Shown here piece after piece: positions 35,307 to 44,848 of a DNA stretch of 64,000 nucleotides. The DNA is taken from contig NZ_JAQMUB010000056.1 in NCBI RefSeq assembly GCF_028330965.1, positions 1 to 64,000 of the forward strand. Direction: 5' to 3'. How positions within the stretch are numbered: position 1 is the stretch's first letter; each line of letters starts with the position of its first letter. The notes beneath the pieces are model-generated. The model saw only the letters and a program-made list of their open reading frames with translations, was not told the DNA's origin and searched no databases. Position numbers and translations under genes: made by a program. The stretch comes from Oscillatoria sp. CS-180. GTDB taxonomy: Bacteria; Cyanobacteriota; Cyanobacteriia; Phormidesmidales; Phormidesmidaceae.

Positions 35307-37817
35307 TTAGGACGGTGACGCGAATCTACCCTCCCTCAAACCATAAAGCAGGAAGTGTACCAGTGGATTCAATCCCGAAGTGGCTACATCGGGATATTGC
35401 TCTAAGTAATACGCCGTATTGAAGTGGGGAGACGGATTACGTAACTCTGCTGCACCATGCATGAAGTAGTGCTCTAAAGGATTTAGCGATGTCTCTGTCA
35501 CATCTGGATATTCCCGTAGATAGTAAACCGTATCGAAGAAGGGATTTGGATTACGTCCTTCCGCAACACCGTGATGGATATAGTGAAACACGGGATCTAG
35601 TTCACTGGAGAGAACATCAGGATTTTGTTTTCGATAGTAATCGACATTAAAAAGCGGGTATTGGAAAGCTGGATTGCTTCGGTATGGTGGAGGTTGCTGA
35701 CCTCGTATCTTTTTCCATTTCTGGCGCAGTTTATGTAACGCTTTCTTGGGCGGAGATATGGTTTCGGCGACAATCGGCAGCCAAGACCTCAACCCGGCAA
35801 TATGTTGTTTCTGGCTATTGATGATTTGACGCAGCGTTCCAATCTCATGGTGGAGTAGTTCGTGCTCAGCCTTAATGGTGCTCACTTGGCTGCGCAATAG
35901 TTCTCGATCTGCCTCAATATTAGAGATCTGCCCTCGCAGGAGTTCCCGCTCTGCTTCAATGGTGGCAATCTTGTTCCGTAGGAGTTCTCGCTCCGCTTCA
36001 ACGGTTGTGAACTTGTTGTAAAGCAGCTCTTGCTCTGTTTGAATAGTGCTAACCTTGTCGCGCAACAGCTCACATTCGGCTGTTACGGTACTAACTTCAT
36101 CCTGTAGGAGTTCCCGCTCGGTCTCAGCGGCACTGACTTGATCAGAAAGTAGCTGACGCTCAATCTCAATCGTATTGACCTTGCTGTGTAGAACCTCCCG
36201 TTCAGCCTCAATCGTACTGACCTTGTTGTGCAAAACCTCCCGTTCGGCCTCGATCGTACTGGCCTGATTTCGTAGGAGTTCTCGTTCAGCTTCAATCGTT
36301 TTGATGTCTTCGCGTAAGAGTTCTCGCTCTGCCTCAATGGTGTTGACTTGGCTACGCAGCAGTTCTCGTTCAGCCTCAATGGTACTGACTTGATTCTGCA
36401 AAACCTCTCGTTCAGCCTGTATTGATAGGAGTTGTCCCTCTAGTTCAGCTACTGAGGCTTGCAAATCAGCCGTCCACTGACGATAAACGTGCAGTTCGGC
36501 TGCTGTGTTCATGCGAATATTGGCTTGTTCACGAGAGTGCTGACGATATTCCAAAATAGGATGCGGAACTCGTTCAGCTTGCCAGCCTTGGGACACAATT
36601 CGCCGAAATAGGTCGTAATCTTCAGGACGGTTTTCTTTATCGAGATAGCCACCTGCCTGGTCAAAAGCTTGTCGGCGGAACATCGAAGAACCGTGAATGA
36701 AGTTGCCTTCTTCTAAAAGCTGGCGACGGCTAGTCTCATCAAAGTCAGGGAACTGAATGGTATAAAACGAATTTAGCTTGATGGGTCCCCGTCGTTCAGG
36801 AGGAAACTGGTCAAAAATGATGGATGCTCGTTGCCCAAATAGAGCAAAGTCGCTATAAGCGATCGCCACCTCTTCTTTTCCATCTAGCACGGCTGCTGTA
36901 CGTTCGATGAAATCACTGCGAAATCGGTTGTCTGCGCCCAAGAACACTACATAGTCTCCAGACACCAACTCAATAGCCTTATTGAAGTGGCTGACAATAC
37001 CTAGATTTGTCTCATTTCGGTTCGTTCGGATCAAGTCTGGGTATCGACGGCGATAGAACTCAGCAATCTCTGGAGTATGGTCAGTGGAAGCATCATCTGA
37101 GATCAATATTTCATCTGGCAGGCGAATCTGACGCAGCACAGACTCAACTGCCTCTGCTAGGTAGGAGCCATAGTTATAGGACGCAATAATGACGGAAATC
37201 TTGCTAGTAAATAGCTTCGTTTCGTCAGTAACGGTGATTCGCGGTAGCGCGTATGGATTACTTTTATGTCCCTGGTCGCAAGAGACTGCGCCTGCAAAGT
37301 AAGGCTTGACCTGCTCCAACACGGCTTCGTTGTAGCGACCGTGAGGATAGGCAAACCACCGAAAACCTTTTGGATCTAGCCCTGATAATACTTCTGGTAT
37401 CTGAAGCTCTGCATCAACGGCTTCGGGTGAAAGTTGCGTTAAGTCGGCATGTGAGCGCGTATGCCATTGTAGGCGTCCACCCATCTCAACAAGCTGAGCT
37501 AATTCCTCACTGGAGGTGAAATCCGCAAGGGGTTCACAAGTGTCAAATGCGTTGTCACCGCCGACGTAATCGCTAGTCAAAAAGAGTTCGAATGGGTAGC
37601 CAAACTTTTGCAAAATCGGTGCGGCATACATCAGAACGTTCCGATAGATGCCGTCAAACGTAATCACTACCTGTTTAGAATCGGTCGGGTCGTAGTCATC
37701 TAGATAAACAACCTTGGACGCCTGAAGGGCTAACATCTGTCGGTAGAAGTTGTCCACCGAAACCCACCACATCGTCGGAGTTTCTAAATGGACTTTGTGA
37801 TACATCAGAATACTCAT
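35307..37817 (-). CDS. Fusion: polysaccharide deacetylase, GT2, long coiled coil, C-terminal repeats
   Basis: 836 residues. About 1-205: a NodB-type deacetylase domain with metal His119/His123 in HTRSHADL; the first motif reads TFDGIYRN, so one aspartate of TFDD is missing. About 207-450: a GT2 domain (KISVIIASYNYGSYLAEAVE, ISDDASTDHT, RPEDYDLFRR). Residues 468-663: fourteen 14-residue coiled-coil repeats of the AERELLRNQVSTIE type. About 718-836: three copies of a roughly 35-residue module (FDTVYYLREYPDV... NPLEHYFMHGAAE-RNP), common at the ends of cyanobacterial glycosyltransferases. The coiled coil may fix the distance between membrane-bound machinery and catalytic heads or measure chain length. 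It overlaps the upstream methyltransferase by 4 bases. Confidence 0.85.
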   Translation of the reverse strand: MSILMYHKVHLETPTMWWVSVDNFYRQMLALQASKVVYLDDYDPTDSKQVVITFDGIYRNVLMYAAPILQKFGYPFELFLTSDYVGGDNAFDTCEPLADFTSSEELAQLVEMGGRLQWHTRSHADLTQLSPEAVDAELQIPEVLSGLDPKGFRWFAYPHGRYNEAVLEQVKPYFAGAVSCDQGHKSNPYALPRITVTDETKLFTSKISVIIASYNYGSYLAEAVESVLRQIRLPDEILISDDASTDHTPEIAEFYRRRYPDLIRTNRNETNLGIVSHFNKAIELVSGDYVVFLGADNRFRSDFIERTAAVLDGKEEVAIAYSDFALFGQRASIIFDQFPPERRGPIKLNSFYTIQFPDFDETSRRQLLEEGNFIHGSSMFRRQAFDQAGGYLDKENRPEDYDLFRRIVSQGWQAERVPHPILEYRQHSREQANIRMNTAAELHVYRQWTADLQASVAELEGQLLSIQAEREVLQNQVSTIEAERELLRSQVNTIEAERELLREDIKTIEAERELLRNQASTIEAEREVLHNKVSTIEAEREVLHSKVNTIEIERQLLSDQVSAAETERELLQDEVSTVTAECELLRDKVSTIQTEQELLYNKFTTVEAERELLRNKIATIEAERELLRGQISNIEADRELLRSQVSTIKAEHELLHHEIGTLRQIINSQKQHIAGLRSWLPIVAETISPPKKALHKLRQKWKKIRGQQPPPYRSNPAFQYPLFNVDYYRKQNPDVLSSELDPVFHYIHHGVAEGRNPNPFFDTVYYLREYPDVTETSLNPLEHYFMHGAAELRNPSPHFNTAYYLEQYPDVATSGLNPLVHFLLYGLREGRFASPS
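35829..36416. repeat. 42-bp tandem repeat, 14 units, inside the fusion gene
   Basis: The coiled-coil segment is encoded by fourteen consecutive 42-base units, each two heptads long, all in register. Several adjacent units are close to identical, while others have drifted (for example the unit with AECELLRDKVSTIQ). The array is prone to gain or loss of whole units, which would change rod length in steps of 14 residues without frameshift. Confidence 0.85.
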
Positions 37818-38359
37818 TTGACGTACACCTCTATGCGCTGATGATATTCCCGATATTCAAATAAGTATTCCGAAACAGTCAGGAACGGAAATCGATACTC
37901 GTACCATTCATTGATATGAGAGGTCAGGAGAACGCCACCCTCTTGCAGCAGACTGTCAACAATATCAAAGACAAGTAATCCTGATTTACCAATGTATTGC
38001 GAATACAGCACCCCATTAATAATAATCAAATCGAATGGTTCCAACTGAAGTGTTGGCAGATCAAAAATAGAGCCTTGAAGAAATTCGAGCGATCGCGACG
38101 AATGTGATTCTACGAAACGGTTAGCCTGGTCAACTGCATTGTGAGAAATGTCAACCCCAATAATGCGATCGCCCGGAAGTTCTCGCGTTACGAAGCCATG
38201 ACCACAACCAATATCTAGAACACGCGAATAGTCTCTCTTTGGTAGCTCACTTAGAATGACGCTCTTGCGCTTAGCATCATCTGGAGTTGTTTCAAAGTCC
38301 CAGGGATCGTCGTCTTCGTAAAATTTTTCCAATTCATCTAACGGTTGGAGCATTGTCAA
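37814..38359 (-). CDS. SAM-dependent methyltransferase (181 aa)
   Basis: A single methyltransferase domain: VLDIGCGHGFVTREL (motif I), IIGVDISHNAVDQANRF, FDLIIINGVLYSQYIG and LLQEGGVLLTSHI. The N-terminus (FYEDDDPWDFETTPDDAKRK) matches nodulation-protein-S-like and glycan-associated methyltransferases. Its stop overlaps the start of the deacetylase/GT2 fusion by 4 bases (ATGA), indicating translational coupling and a shared pathway. Confidence 0.85.
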   Translation of the reverse strand: MTMLQPLDELEKFYEDDDPWDFETTPDDAKRKSVILSELPKRDYSRVLDIGCGHGFVTRELPGDRIIGVDISHNAVDQANRFVESHSSRSLEFLQGSIFDLPTLQLEPFDLIIINGVLYSQYIGKSGLLVFDIVDSLLQEGGVLLTSHINEWYEYRFPFLTVSEYLFEYREYHQRIEVYVK

Positions 38360-38401
38360 TTGTTTTTTATTTTCTTTTGGATAAAGCTTGACGATGAAAC
38401 G

Positions 38402-39811
38402 CTAGGGTTTAGAAACTGCATAGTCCTGGTTTTTGTCTGACAAAGACCGGGCCAACTCACAATCGATTTCCGGCCAGTATTGGCACCAAATCTGTCTCTG
38501 AGGGGGGTTCAGGCATTTGATAACGCTAGCACAGTCAACCCAATCATAGTAAGTTGTCGTCAAGATAGAATCTGCAATAAGGACAGTTAAGGTATAGTCC
38601 CCACCCCGAAGGCGATTTTGAAAACGAAAATCTATCCAGAAAAGTTCTCCATCTTGAAGGTCTTTAATATTGATATTTTGATAGTAACTATTGCTACCTA
38701 GCACTTCTATCTGCTTGATGTCCTTGACGTAGAAGCCAATCACTGCCTCCGGTAAAGTGCGTTGTGCTTCACAAATAACTCGTACCGTAACGTAGGTGCC
38801 AAATGGAACTTGTCCAACGGGGGATTGATCATCATCCATCACAATGATGTTCTTAATGCGGACACTACCTTCCCCATGACGTAGAGAAGCTACGCGAGTT
38901 TCAAAATCTTTAAACTGGGCTGTTGATATACCTAAACCCCGAAATGCGAGCGCATCGTAGTTCTTATATTCTTTGGTGTAAACCTCGACAGAACCATTTA
39001 ATTCAGAGATTGAAGATGCTGACGGTACAGGTTCAATGGTTGGTGGCGGTGGCGCGTCCCCAAACATACTGGATTCTTCAAAGGCATCTTTGATGTATTG
39101 ATCAACGATTGGACCACTTTCTCCAATCGCTCTGACCCGTCCTTGATCCAGATAGACCGTTCTTTGGCATAGGCTTTTGATGGCGATTGGATCGTGGCTG
39201 ACAAACAAGATCGTTGTTCCGCTATCCATCATTGCTTTCATGCGAGTTGTGCATTTTGCCTGAAACACAATGTCTCCAACCGCTAAAGCCTCATCAACGA
39301 TAAGAATTTCCGGCTCGATATAAACCGCTGCTGCAAAAGCAAGCCGCACATACATACCACTGGAGTAGGTTTTAACAGGCTGCTCCATGAACTCTTTGAT
39401 GTTGGCGAACGTTGCAATCTCCTCAAAACGCGAATCAATCTCCTCGCGGGAGAGCCCCATGATTGCTCCATTCATGTAGACATTCTCCCGACCAGTAAAT
39501 TCGGGATTGAATCCTGCACCGAGTTCCAATAAAGCTGAGACCCGTCCATTAACCCTGACCGTGCCTTCCGTCGGTTGTAACGTGCCGCAGATTAATTGCA
39601 GAAGAGTGGACTTACCAGCTCCGTTACGGCCCACAATACCGATTGTTTCTCCAGGAGAAATGTCTAATGAAACATCCTTTAAAGCCCAAAATTCTTCAGC
39701 ATGCTTCCGCCGAGGAAAAATAATTTCTTTGAGACGATCAACAGGTTTTTCATACCGCTTGAAGCACTTAGAAGCTCCTTGCAGAGAGATCACAGTGTCT
39801 TGTTGTTTCAT
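38402..39811 (-). CDS. Polysaccharide ABC exporter ATPase (Wzt type)
   Basis: 469 residues. The ABC domain (about 1-245) has Walker A GRNGAGKSTLL, the TGRENVYMNG segment typical of the TagH/KpsT/Wzt subfamily, signature YSSGM and Walker B ILIVDEAL. A C-terminal carbohydrate-binding domain (about 300-450) follows, as in Wzt proteins that recognise the capped non-reducing end of a glycan. It pairs with the permease encoded just upstream. Methyltransferases in the same cluster could supply the cap. Confidence 0.9.
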   Translation of the reverse strand: MKQQDTVISLQGASKCFKRYEKPVDRLKEIIFPRRKHAEEFWALKDVSLDISPGETIGIVGRNGAGKSTLLQLICGTLQPTEGTVRVNGRVSALLELGAGFNPEFTGRENVYMNGAIMGLSREEIDSRFEEIATFANIKEFMEQPVKTYSSGMYVRLAFAAAVYIEPEILIVDEALAVGDIVFQAKCTTRMKAMMDSGTTILFVSHDPIAIKSLCQRTVYLDQGRVRAIGESGPIVDQYIKDAFEESSMFGDAPPPPTIEPVPSASSISELNGSVEVYTKEYKNYDALAFRGLGISTAQFKDFETRVASLRHGEGSVRIKNIIVMDDDQSPVGQVPFGTYVTVRVICEAQRTLPEAVIGFYVKDIKQIEVLGSNSYYQNINIKDLQDGELFWIDFRFQNRLRGGDYTLTVLIADSILTTTYYDWVDCASVIKCLNPPQRQIWCQYWPEIDCELARSLSDKNQDYAVSKP

Positions 39812-39871
39812 TCCATCGAAATTACATTAACGGCAAGTTATCAGTAACGGTCTTTTGCGCCAGCTATGTAC

Positions 39872-40768
39872 TTACAGCACATCCGCAAAGGCAGGACGGA
39901 GCTTCTGGTAGCATCCATATCCAATTAGAAAGATAGCAGCCGAAATTCCAGTAGCAATACCCCACTCAGTCCAGTGTGTGATCTCTCCCACCAGAATAAT
40001 ATCTCGATACAGCTCACTAATCGCAGTCAGTGGATTGACCCAAAATACCCACCATTCAAATCCTGGCGGAACCATTGACGCAGGATAGATAATTGGGGTT
40101 GCATAGAACCACAGGTTAAGTACGACGCCCAAAGTCTGAGGCGTATCTCTAATAAAGACTGTCAGTGCCGCTGTGAGAAAGCCAATTCCTGCTGTCAATA
40201 AGAATTGAGGTACCCAAACGACGGGGAGTAGCCATAGCGATGCGCTAATAGTGCCTTTGAGAAAGGCCACAAACGTAATCAATAAAACTATTCCAAAGGT
40301 GCTGTCCATAAAAGCTGAAATAGTTGGGACTAAAGGTAAGAGAGTCAGTGGAAAAACGACTTTTTTAACCAGATTAGTCTGACTTACCACGGTGCCTGCA
40401 GCTCCCATGACCCCGGTGCTGAATGCAAGCCAGGGAATGAGACCCGCAAATAGCCATAGCCCAAAGACAAGAGTATTCTCTTCGGGCATTCCTCTGAGGC
40501 TGAGCTTGACCTTAAGGACGATTGAAAAAATATAGGTATAAATTAGAAGCTGACTGAGTTGGTTCAGTAGGGGCCAAAGGTTCCCCAAAATGGAGCCTTT
40601 GTACTTCGCCTCCATATCTCTCTGTACCAGCGTCTTGAGTAATGATAGATTGGCCCACTGAGAATTGCTCAGCGGTATCAAGCGCTTCAGCCGTCTTATC
40701 CAAGGACGGGTTGTCCCTTTTAGGAAACTAACGAGGGGACGCAATACGTTTGTCATAGGCTGAATCAT
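39872..40768 (-). CDS. Polysaccharide ABC exporter permease (Wzm type)
   Basis: 298 residues and about six membrane segments of the ABC-2 type: LVQRDMEAKYKGSILG before the first helix, GLWLFAGLIPWLAFS, and FYATPIIYPASMVP with WVNPLTAISELYRD near the end. It would form the membrane channel with the Wzt-type ATPase 60 bases downstream. It is the first gene of the minus-strand polysaccharide cluster, so the promoter should lie in 40769-40994, shared with divergent clpP. Confidence 0.9.
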   Translation of the reverse strand: MIQPMTNVLRPLVSFLKGTTRPWIRRLKRLIPLSNSQWANLSLLKTLVQRDMEAKYKGSILGNLWPLLNQLSQLLIYTYIFSIVLKVKLSLRGMPEENTLVFGLWLFAGLIPWLAFSTGVMGAAGTVVSQTNLVKKVVFPLTLLPLVPTISAFMDSTFGIVLLITFVAFLKGTISASLWLLPVVWVPQFLLTAGIGFLTAALTVFIRDTPQTLGVVLNLWFYATPIIYPASMVPPGFEWWVFWVNPLTAISELYRDIILVGEITHWTEWGIATGISAAIFLIGYGCYQKLRPAFADVL

Positions 40769-40994
40769 TGGCTGACGAGCACACTTAGCTCCCTATAGTA
40801 TCTGTCTGAGGGACCTCTGCGAAATCCAAACTGCATACAGCAGTCATGCTCATTCAAGTACTCCAAATTACCGTTGTGAACTTATCGATCAGGACTTTAG
40901 GCATGACGACTTTGCCATAAGGGCGGTAATCTAGTCTTCGCCCGTTCGGTCAAATCGGTAGAATCATATAAAGCAATTGATGGAATAGACGTCG

Positions 40995-41600
40995 ATGATC
41001 CCAACCGTTATTGAACAGTCTGGTCGCGGTGAACGCGCCTTTGACATTTACTCTCGTCTCTTACGAGAGCGCATCGTTTTCTTGGGGCAGGAGGTCACGG
41101 CTGATTCGGCAAACCTAATCGTGGCTCAAATGCTGTTTTTAGAAGCAGAAGACCCCGAGAAAGATATCTACCTCTACATCAACTCACCCGGAGGCTCTGT
41201 CTCGGCTGGGTTGGGTATTTTTGACACGATGAATCATATTCGTCCCGATGTCTGCACCATCTGTGTCGGCTTGGCAGCTAGCATGGGAGCTTTCTTGTTG
41301 ACCGCAGGCAAGAAGGGTAAGCGAATGAGTCTGCCGAACTCGCGCATCATGATTCACCAGCCCTTGGGAGGCGCACAAGGACAGGCGACTGATATTGAAA
41401 TTCAGGCGAAAGAGATTCTGTATTTAAAGGAACTGCTGAACAAGGCCTTGGCCGAAAATACTGGACAGCCGCTCGATAAGATTGTGGCTGATACTGAGCG
41501 TGACTTCTTCATGTCGCCTCACGACGCGATGGAGTATGGGTTGATCGATCAGGTCATCGATCGCCATTCAGTGGGCAGCCGTCCCACTCCTATTGGTTAA
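40995..41600 (+). CDS. clpP: ATP-dependent Clp protease proteolytic subunit
   Basis: 201 residues, the usual ClpP length. The catalytic triad is complete: Ser96 in GLAASMGAF, His121 in MIHQPLGG, Asp170 in DTERDFFMS. The handle region and the YGLIDQVI C-terminus are intact. It forms the tetradecameric proteolytic barrel that works with ClpC or ClpX. Cyanobacteria have several clpP paralogues; which one this is cannot be told by eye. It is divergent from the polysaccharide cluster and convergent with the phosphoesterase. Confidence 0.95.
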   Translation: MIPTVIEQSGRGERAFDIYSRLLRERIVFLGQEVTADSANLIVAQMLFLEAEDPEKDIYLYINSPGGSVSAGLGIFDTMNHIRPDVCTICVGLAASMGAFLLTAGKKGKRMSLPNSRIMIHQPLGGAQGQATDIEIQAKEILYLKELLNKALAENTGQPLDKIVADTERDFFMSPHDAMEYGLIDQVIDRHSVGSRPTPIG

Positions 41601-41607
41601 CGATTAA

Positions 41608-42441
41608 TCACGATTTTACGAGCGTGATGACAGTCAGCTCGGGGGGACAAAATAGTCGCCCCGGCAGATAGGTTCCCAAGCCTCGGTTGACATAAAGTTG
41701 ATTGGTGCCTAATCGATGGAGTCCAGCTGCCCATTCCCAATGCTTGAAGACGCGATCGCAGTCTTTATTTAAAAAGGGAATGCGGCTCTTGATTGGCTGG
41801 GGCAACCAGGGTGATAGTTTCATTATCAAGCCTGGAGCCGTCCCGATGCCTGGCAATGCCACCTGTCCGCCATGGGTGTGACCGGATAGAACAAGGTCGG
41901 CCCGCTGTGATTGCAGCTCAGCGAACGTGTCAGGATTGTGTGCTAAGACAATTCTGGGCGTTTGTGGAGGGAGTCGAGTCAGCAAGCGGTCTGCGCAGTA
42001 GTCTCGGGACCGTAAATCTGCCAGTCCAACAAGTGGCAATTCATTGCCAAACGGGTAGGTTATCTCATTCCACAGAGGAGTGATGCCCGCTTTATCTAAG
42101 GCTTCTTGAATAGTTAGCCTCATGCTGACGTTTGCCGAATCATGATTGCCCAAAACGGCGTAAATTCCCTGTCGGCTCTTGAGCTGCCGTAGATAGGCCG
42201 TTAGCAGATAGATATCGCGAGTATTGCGGGTGATGTAGTCACCTGTCAGGACGATCAAATCGGGACGAATGGCATTGCATTGAGCGATCGCAGCTACTAG
42301 TAGTTCCTTAGACAAACTACGACCGTCAAAGTGGAAGTCTGTAAGCTGAACCAGTGTTGTGTCATGCAGCCCGAGCGGAAGATCCTTGATAGCGATCGCA
42401 ATTCTCTCAGTCGTTAAAGGTCCCGTCAAAAGGGCATGCAT
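41608..42441 (-). CDS. Metallophosphoesterase (YaeI-like)
   Basis: About 277 residues with the calcineurin-like metal motifs in order: LTDFHFDG (in place of DxH), LTGDYI, GNHDS, AHNPDTF and GHTHGGQ, so a dinuclear metal centre is predicted. The C-terminal RGLGTYLPGRLFCPPE is typical of the YaeI/UDP-diacylglucosamine-pyrophosphohydrolase-related group. I start it at the ATG at 42441. A TTG nine codons upstream is also open. Confidence 0.85.
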   Translation of the reverse strand: MHALLTGPLTTERIAIAIKDLPLGLHDTTLVQLTDFHFDGRSLSKELLVAAIAQCNAIRPDLIVLTGDYITRNTRDIYLLTAYLRQLKSRQGIYAVLGNHDSANVSMRLTIQEALDKAGITPLWNEITYPFGNELPLVGLADLRSRDYCADRLLTRLPPQTPRIVLAHNPDTFAELQSQRADLVLSGHTHGGQVALPGIGTAPGLIMKLSPWLPQPIKSRIPFLNKDCDRVFKHWEWAAGLHRLGTNQLYVNRGLGTYLPGRLFCPPELTVITLVKS

Positions 42442-42741
42442 CGCAAAAAAGGCATCACAGCAATTCAATTATCGCCAAAGGATAGCGCTCCTCCCTTGAG
42501 GCTTTGGTTAAATTTTCCTCAGCCAAAAACAATTTTGCTATTGACTAAGGTTTCATGGCTAGACATCCCGTCAACATTCAAGCTGTACCGCCCCTCCTCG
42601 AATTACCCATCGCGAAACACCAGTTGCTCTGACCGCTTAAGGACTCTTTTCGTATCGTCCTTAATTCAACTTGAAAGACTTGGTATGGAGTATGATCGAT
42701 GGGTTATAGTCGTTAGACATTTGGCGGACGCTGCGCGCGAT

Positions 42742-43320
42742 ATGACTGAGCTTCCAAAAGCACCCGATAATTCACAGAAACAGTCCTCTGAACGTTCTAT
42801 TAACCCAGTTGTAGAGGGTTTACAAACGCTCGGTCTCAGCATCGTTTTGGCTCTAGGGATCCGAACTTTCGTGGCGGAAGCCCGCTACATTCCGTCGGGT
42901 TCGATGGAGCCAACTTTGGAGATTAATGATCGCCTAGTCGTTGAAAAAATTAGTTATCACCTAAATCCACCTCAGCATGGCGATATCGTTGTCTTCTGGC
43001 CGCCAGACAATCTTTTCCCTGAAGGTAAGCGACGGGACGCTTTCATCAAACGCATCATTGGCTTACCGGGAGACACCGTCCAAGTCACCGATGGCACCGT
43101 TTTTGTCAACGGCGTTCCCCTCAGAGAGGATTACATTAAAGACGAACCCAACTATACGTTTGGACCTGAGACGGTGCCTCCCGAATCCTATTTGGTTTTG
43201 GGTGACAACCGTAATAGCAGCTACGACAGTCACTCTTGGGGTTTCGTCCCTGCAGAAAATATTATTGGCAGGGCTGTTGTGCGCTTTTGGCCGCCTAGTC
43301 GTGTGGGTGGATTGGACTAA
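42742..43320 (+). CDS. lepB: Signal peptidase I
   Basis: 192 residues. A single membrane segment (GLQTLGLSIVLALGIRTFV) precedes the catalytic Ser54 in PSGSMEPTL; the general base Lys103 lies in FIKRIIGLPGD; GDNRNSSYDSHSWGFVP is box E. It removes signal peptides at the membrane. The frame is open back to 42436, but homology starts at MTELPKAPD and the upstream part overlaps the divergent phosphoesterase, so the ATG at 42742 is used; an ATG at 42685 is the main alternative. Confidence 0.93.
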   Translation: MTELPKAPDNSQKQSSERSINPVVEGLQTLGLSIVLALGIRTFVAEARYIPSGSMEPTLEINDRLVVEKISYHLNPPQHGDIVVFWPPDNLFPEGKRRDAFIKRIIGLPGDTVQVTDGTVFVNGVPLREDYIKDEPNYTFGPETVPPESYLVLGDNRNSSYDSHSWGFVPAENIIGRAVVRFWPPSRVGGLD

Positions 43321-43355
43321 TTCTGCGGGCTAACGAATTGATATCTTCACGCTTT

Positions 43356-43401
43356 TATAGCCATCGCCAGTTCCATTAGAACCTAGAGGGCTAGAGCTAT
43401 A
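43356..43401. repeat. Dispersed repeat R1, copy c
   Basis: This is the shortest copy, 46 bases, from TATAGCC to AGCTATA: GCC.TCGCCAGTTC, then TTAGAACCTAGAGGGCTAGA. Compared with R1a it lacks about 20 internal bases. It spans the 3' end of the MocR gene (stop at 43397), so its right end supplies part of the last codons. Confidence 0.55.
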
Positions 43402-44848
43402 GCACCCGGGCCAACGCCTGAATCCCCTGCTCAATTTGGGCTTCACTGAGCTGTGCGTAACCGAAGATAAACTTGCCTGTTTTAGGTGCAGTCAGATAGT
43501 AGCCTTGGGCACTAATAACGCCGACATCGACGCTGGCCGCCTGTTGAATCACATCTTCATCTGATAATGTCGTTTCAAACTTCACCATCAAATGGATGCC
43601 AGCATTTTCCCCCAAGATCATGACGCGATCGCCAAACTGATCCTTCAATGCGTTGACTAGCACTTGACGCCGCTGATTGTAGAAATGGCGCATCCGTCGA
43701 ATATGGCGTTCAAAATGTCCTTCAGCAAAAAAATCTGCTAGGGCGTATTGTTCAAGCAAGGGCGACTGGCGATCGCACAACCATTTTGTTCGACTCACCA
43801 GGGGAATCCAATCCTTTGGCACAACTAGGTAGCCCAGCCGGAGGGCAGGAAAGAGAATTTTGGAGAAGGTGCCCACATAGATCACCGTGTGGTTGCAATC
43901 AAGTCCTTGCAAGGCTGGAATGGGGCGATCACCATAGCGATATTCACCATCATAGTCATCTTCCAAAATCAGCGTTCCTGTTTGTTGTGCCCACTGTAGG
44001 AGTGCCAAGCGTCGGGGAAGGGAAAGAGTAACGCCTGTAGGAAATTGATGGGAAGGCGTGACATACAGAAGTTTGAACGGCTGGGAATACTGGCTCAGCG
44101 CCTCCACGTCTAATCCTGCGGCATCCACCGGGATCGGCTGGAGATTGGCTCGACCCGCAAAGCAATACCGCGCTCCCAAATAACCCGGATCTTCCATTGC
44201 GACCCAATCTTCGGCATCAAGAGTAAGCCGCGCAATTATGTCTAGGGCCTGTTGGGACCCGTTGACGATGATGACTTGCTCTGGACGACACTGCACGGCA
44301 CGAGAACGTCCCAAGTAGTCCGCGATCGCCTGTCGGAGGGGCAAATATCCTGCGGCATCGGAGCTATAGTTCAAGCCGGTGGACGACGTTCGACAGTGAC
44401 GTGCTAAGAGACGTCGCCACAATGTCAGCGGAAATAGGTCAGTCGCTGGATTGCCATAGCGAAAGTTAATTGCATGTTGCGGTTGAGGACCTTCCAATTG
44501 CTGAACTTTCAATAGCTCCATCCCCAATCGCGACAGTTGGGTCGGCATCGTTGATACGGCGGTGTCCTGTTCAATCGCTTCAGCCTGTAAATACGTTTCA
44601 GGAAGTTGGTTGCACACAAAGGTGCCTGCGCCTTGCCGCGTCTCCAAATACCCCTCGCTCACCAGCTGGTCATAGCTTTGCGTTACCGTTACCCGCGAGA
44701 TTTCAAGAGACTGAGCCAATACTCGGGACGGCGGTAACTTCTGGTTGGGCTTGAGGCGTTTTTGCAAAACAGCCTGCCGTAGTTCCTCCGCAAGCTGCTG
44801 ATACAAGGGAACGGCACAGGTGCGATCAAGGGATAACGCTAAATCCAT
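43397..44848 (-). CDS. MocR/PdxR-type regulator (GntR HTH + aminotransferase fold)
   Basis: About 483 residues. The N-terminal winged helix-turn-helix is GntR-like (PLYQQLAEELRQAVLQKRLK, LPPSRVLAQSLEISRVTVTQ). The C-terminal 370 residues resemble fold-type I aminotransferases: VIIVNGSQQALDIIARL, DPGYLGAR, LILEDDYDGEYRY and GTFSKILFPALRLGYL, where the lysine after TFS holds PLP. Such proteins often control vitamin B6 or related genes. It is transcribed divergently from a pyridoxamine-phosphate-oxidase-family gene, its likely target. The start is ATG 44848; a TTG lies 24 bases upstream. Confidence 0.9.
   Translation of the reverse strand: MDLALSLDRTCAVPLYQQLAEELRQAVLQKRLKPNQKLPPSRVLAQSLEISRVTVTQSYDQLVSEGYLETRQGAGTFVCNQLPETYLQAEAIEQDTAVSTMPTQLSRLGMELLKVQQLEGPQPQHAINFRYGNPATDLFPLTLWRRLLARHCRTSSTGLNYSSDAAGYLPLRQAIADYLGRSRAVQCRPEQVIIVNGSQQALDIIARLTLDAEDWVAMEDPGYLGARYCFAGRANLQPIPVDAAGLDVEALSQYSQPFKLLYVTPSHQFPTGVTLSLPRRLALLQWAQQTGTLILEDDYDGEYRYGDRPIPALQGLDCNHTVIYVGTFSKILFPALRLGYLVVPKDWIPLVSRTKWLCDRQSPLLEQYALADFFAEGHFERHIRRMRHFYNQRRQVLVNALKDQFGDRVMILGENAGIHLMVKFETTLSDEDVIQQAASVDVGVISAQGYYLTAPKTGKFIFGYAQLSEAQIEQGIQALARVL

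Noticed and set aside
42436-42741. N-terminal extension of signal peptidase I
   Set aside because: It is unlike any LepB, would make the protein about 100 residues too long, and overlaps the divergent phosphoesterase start.
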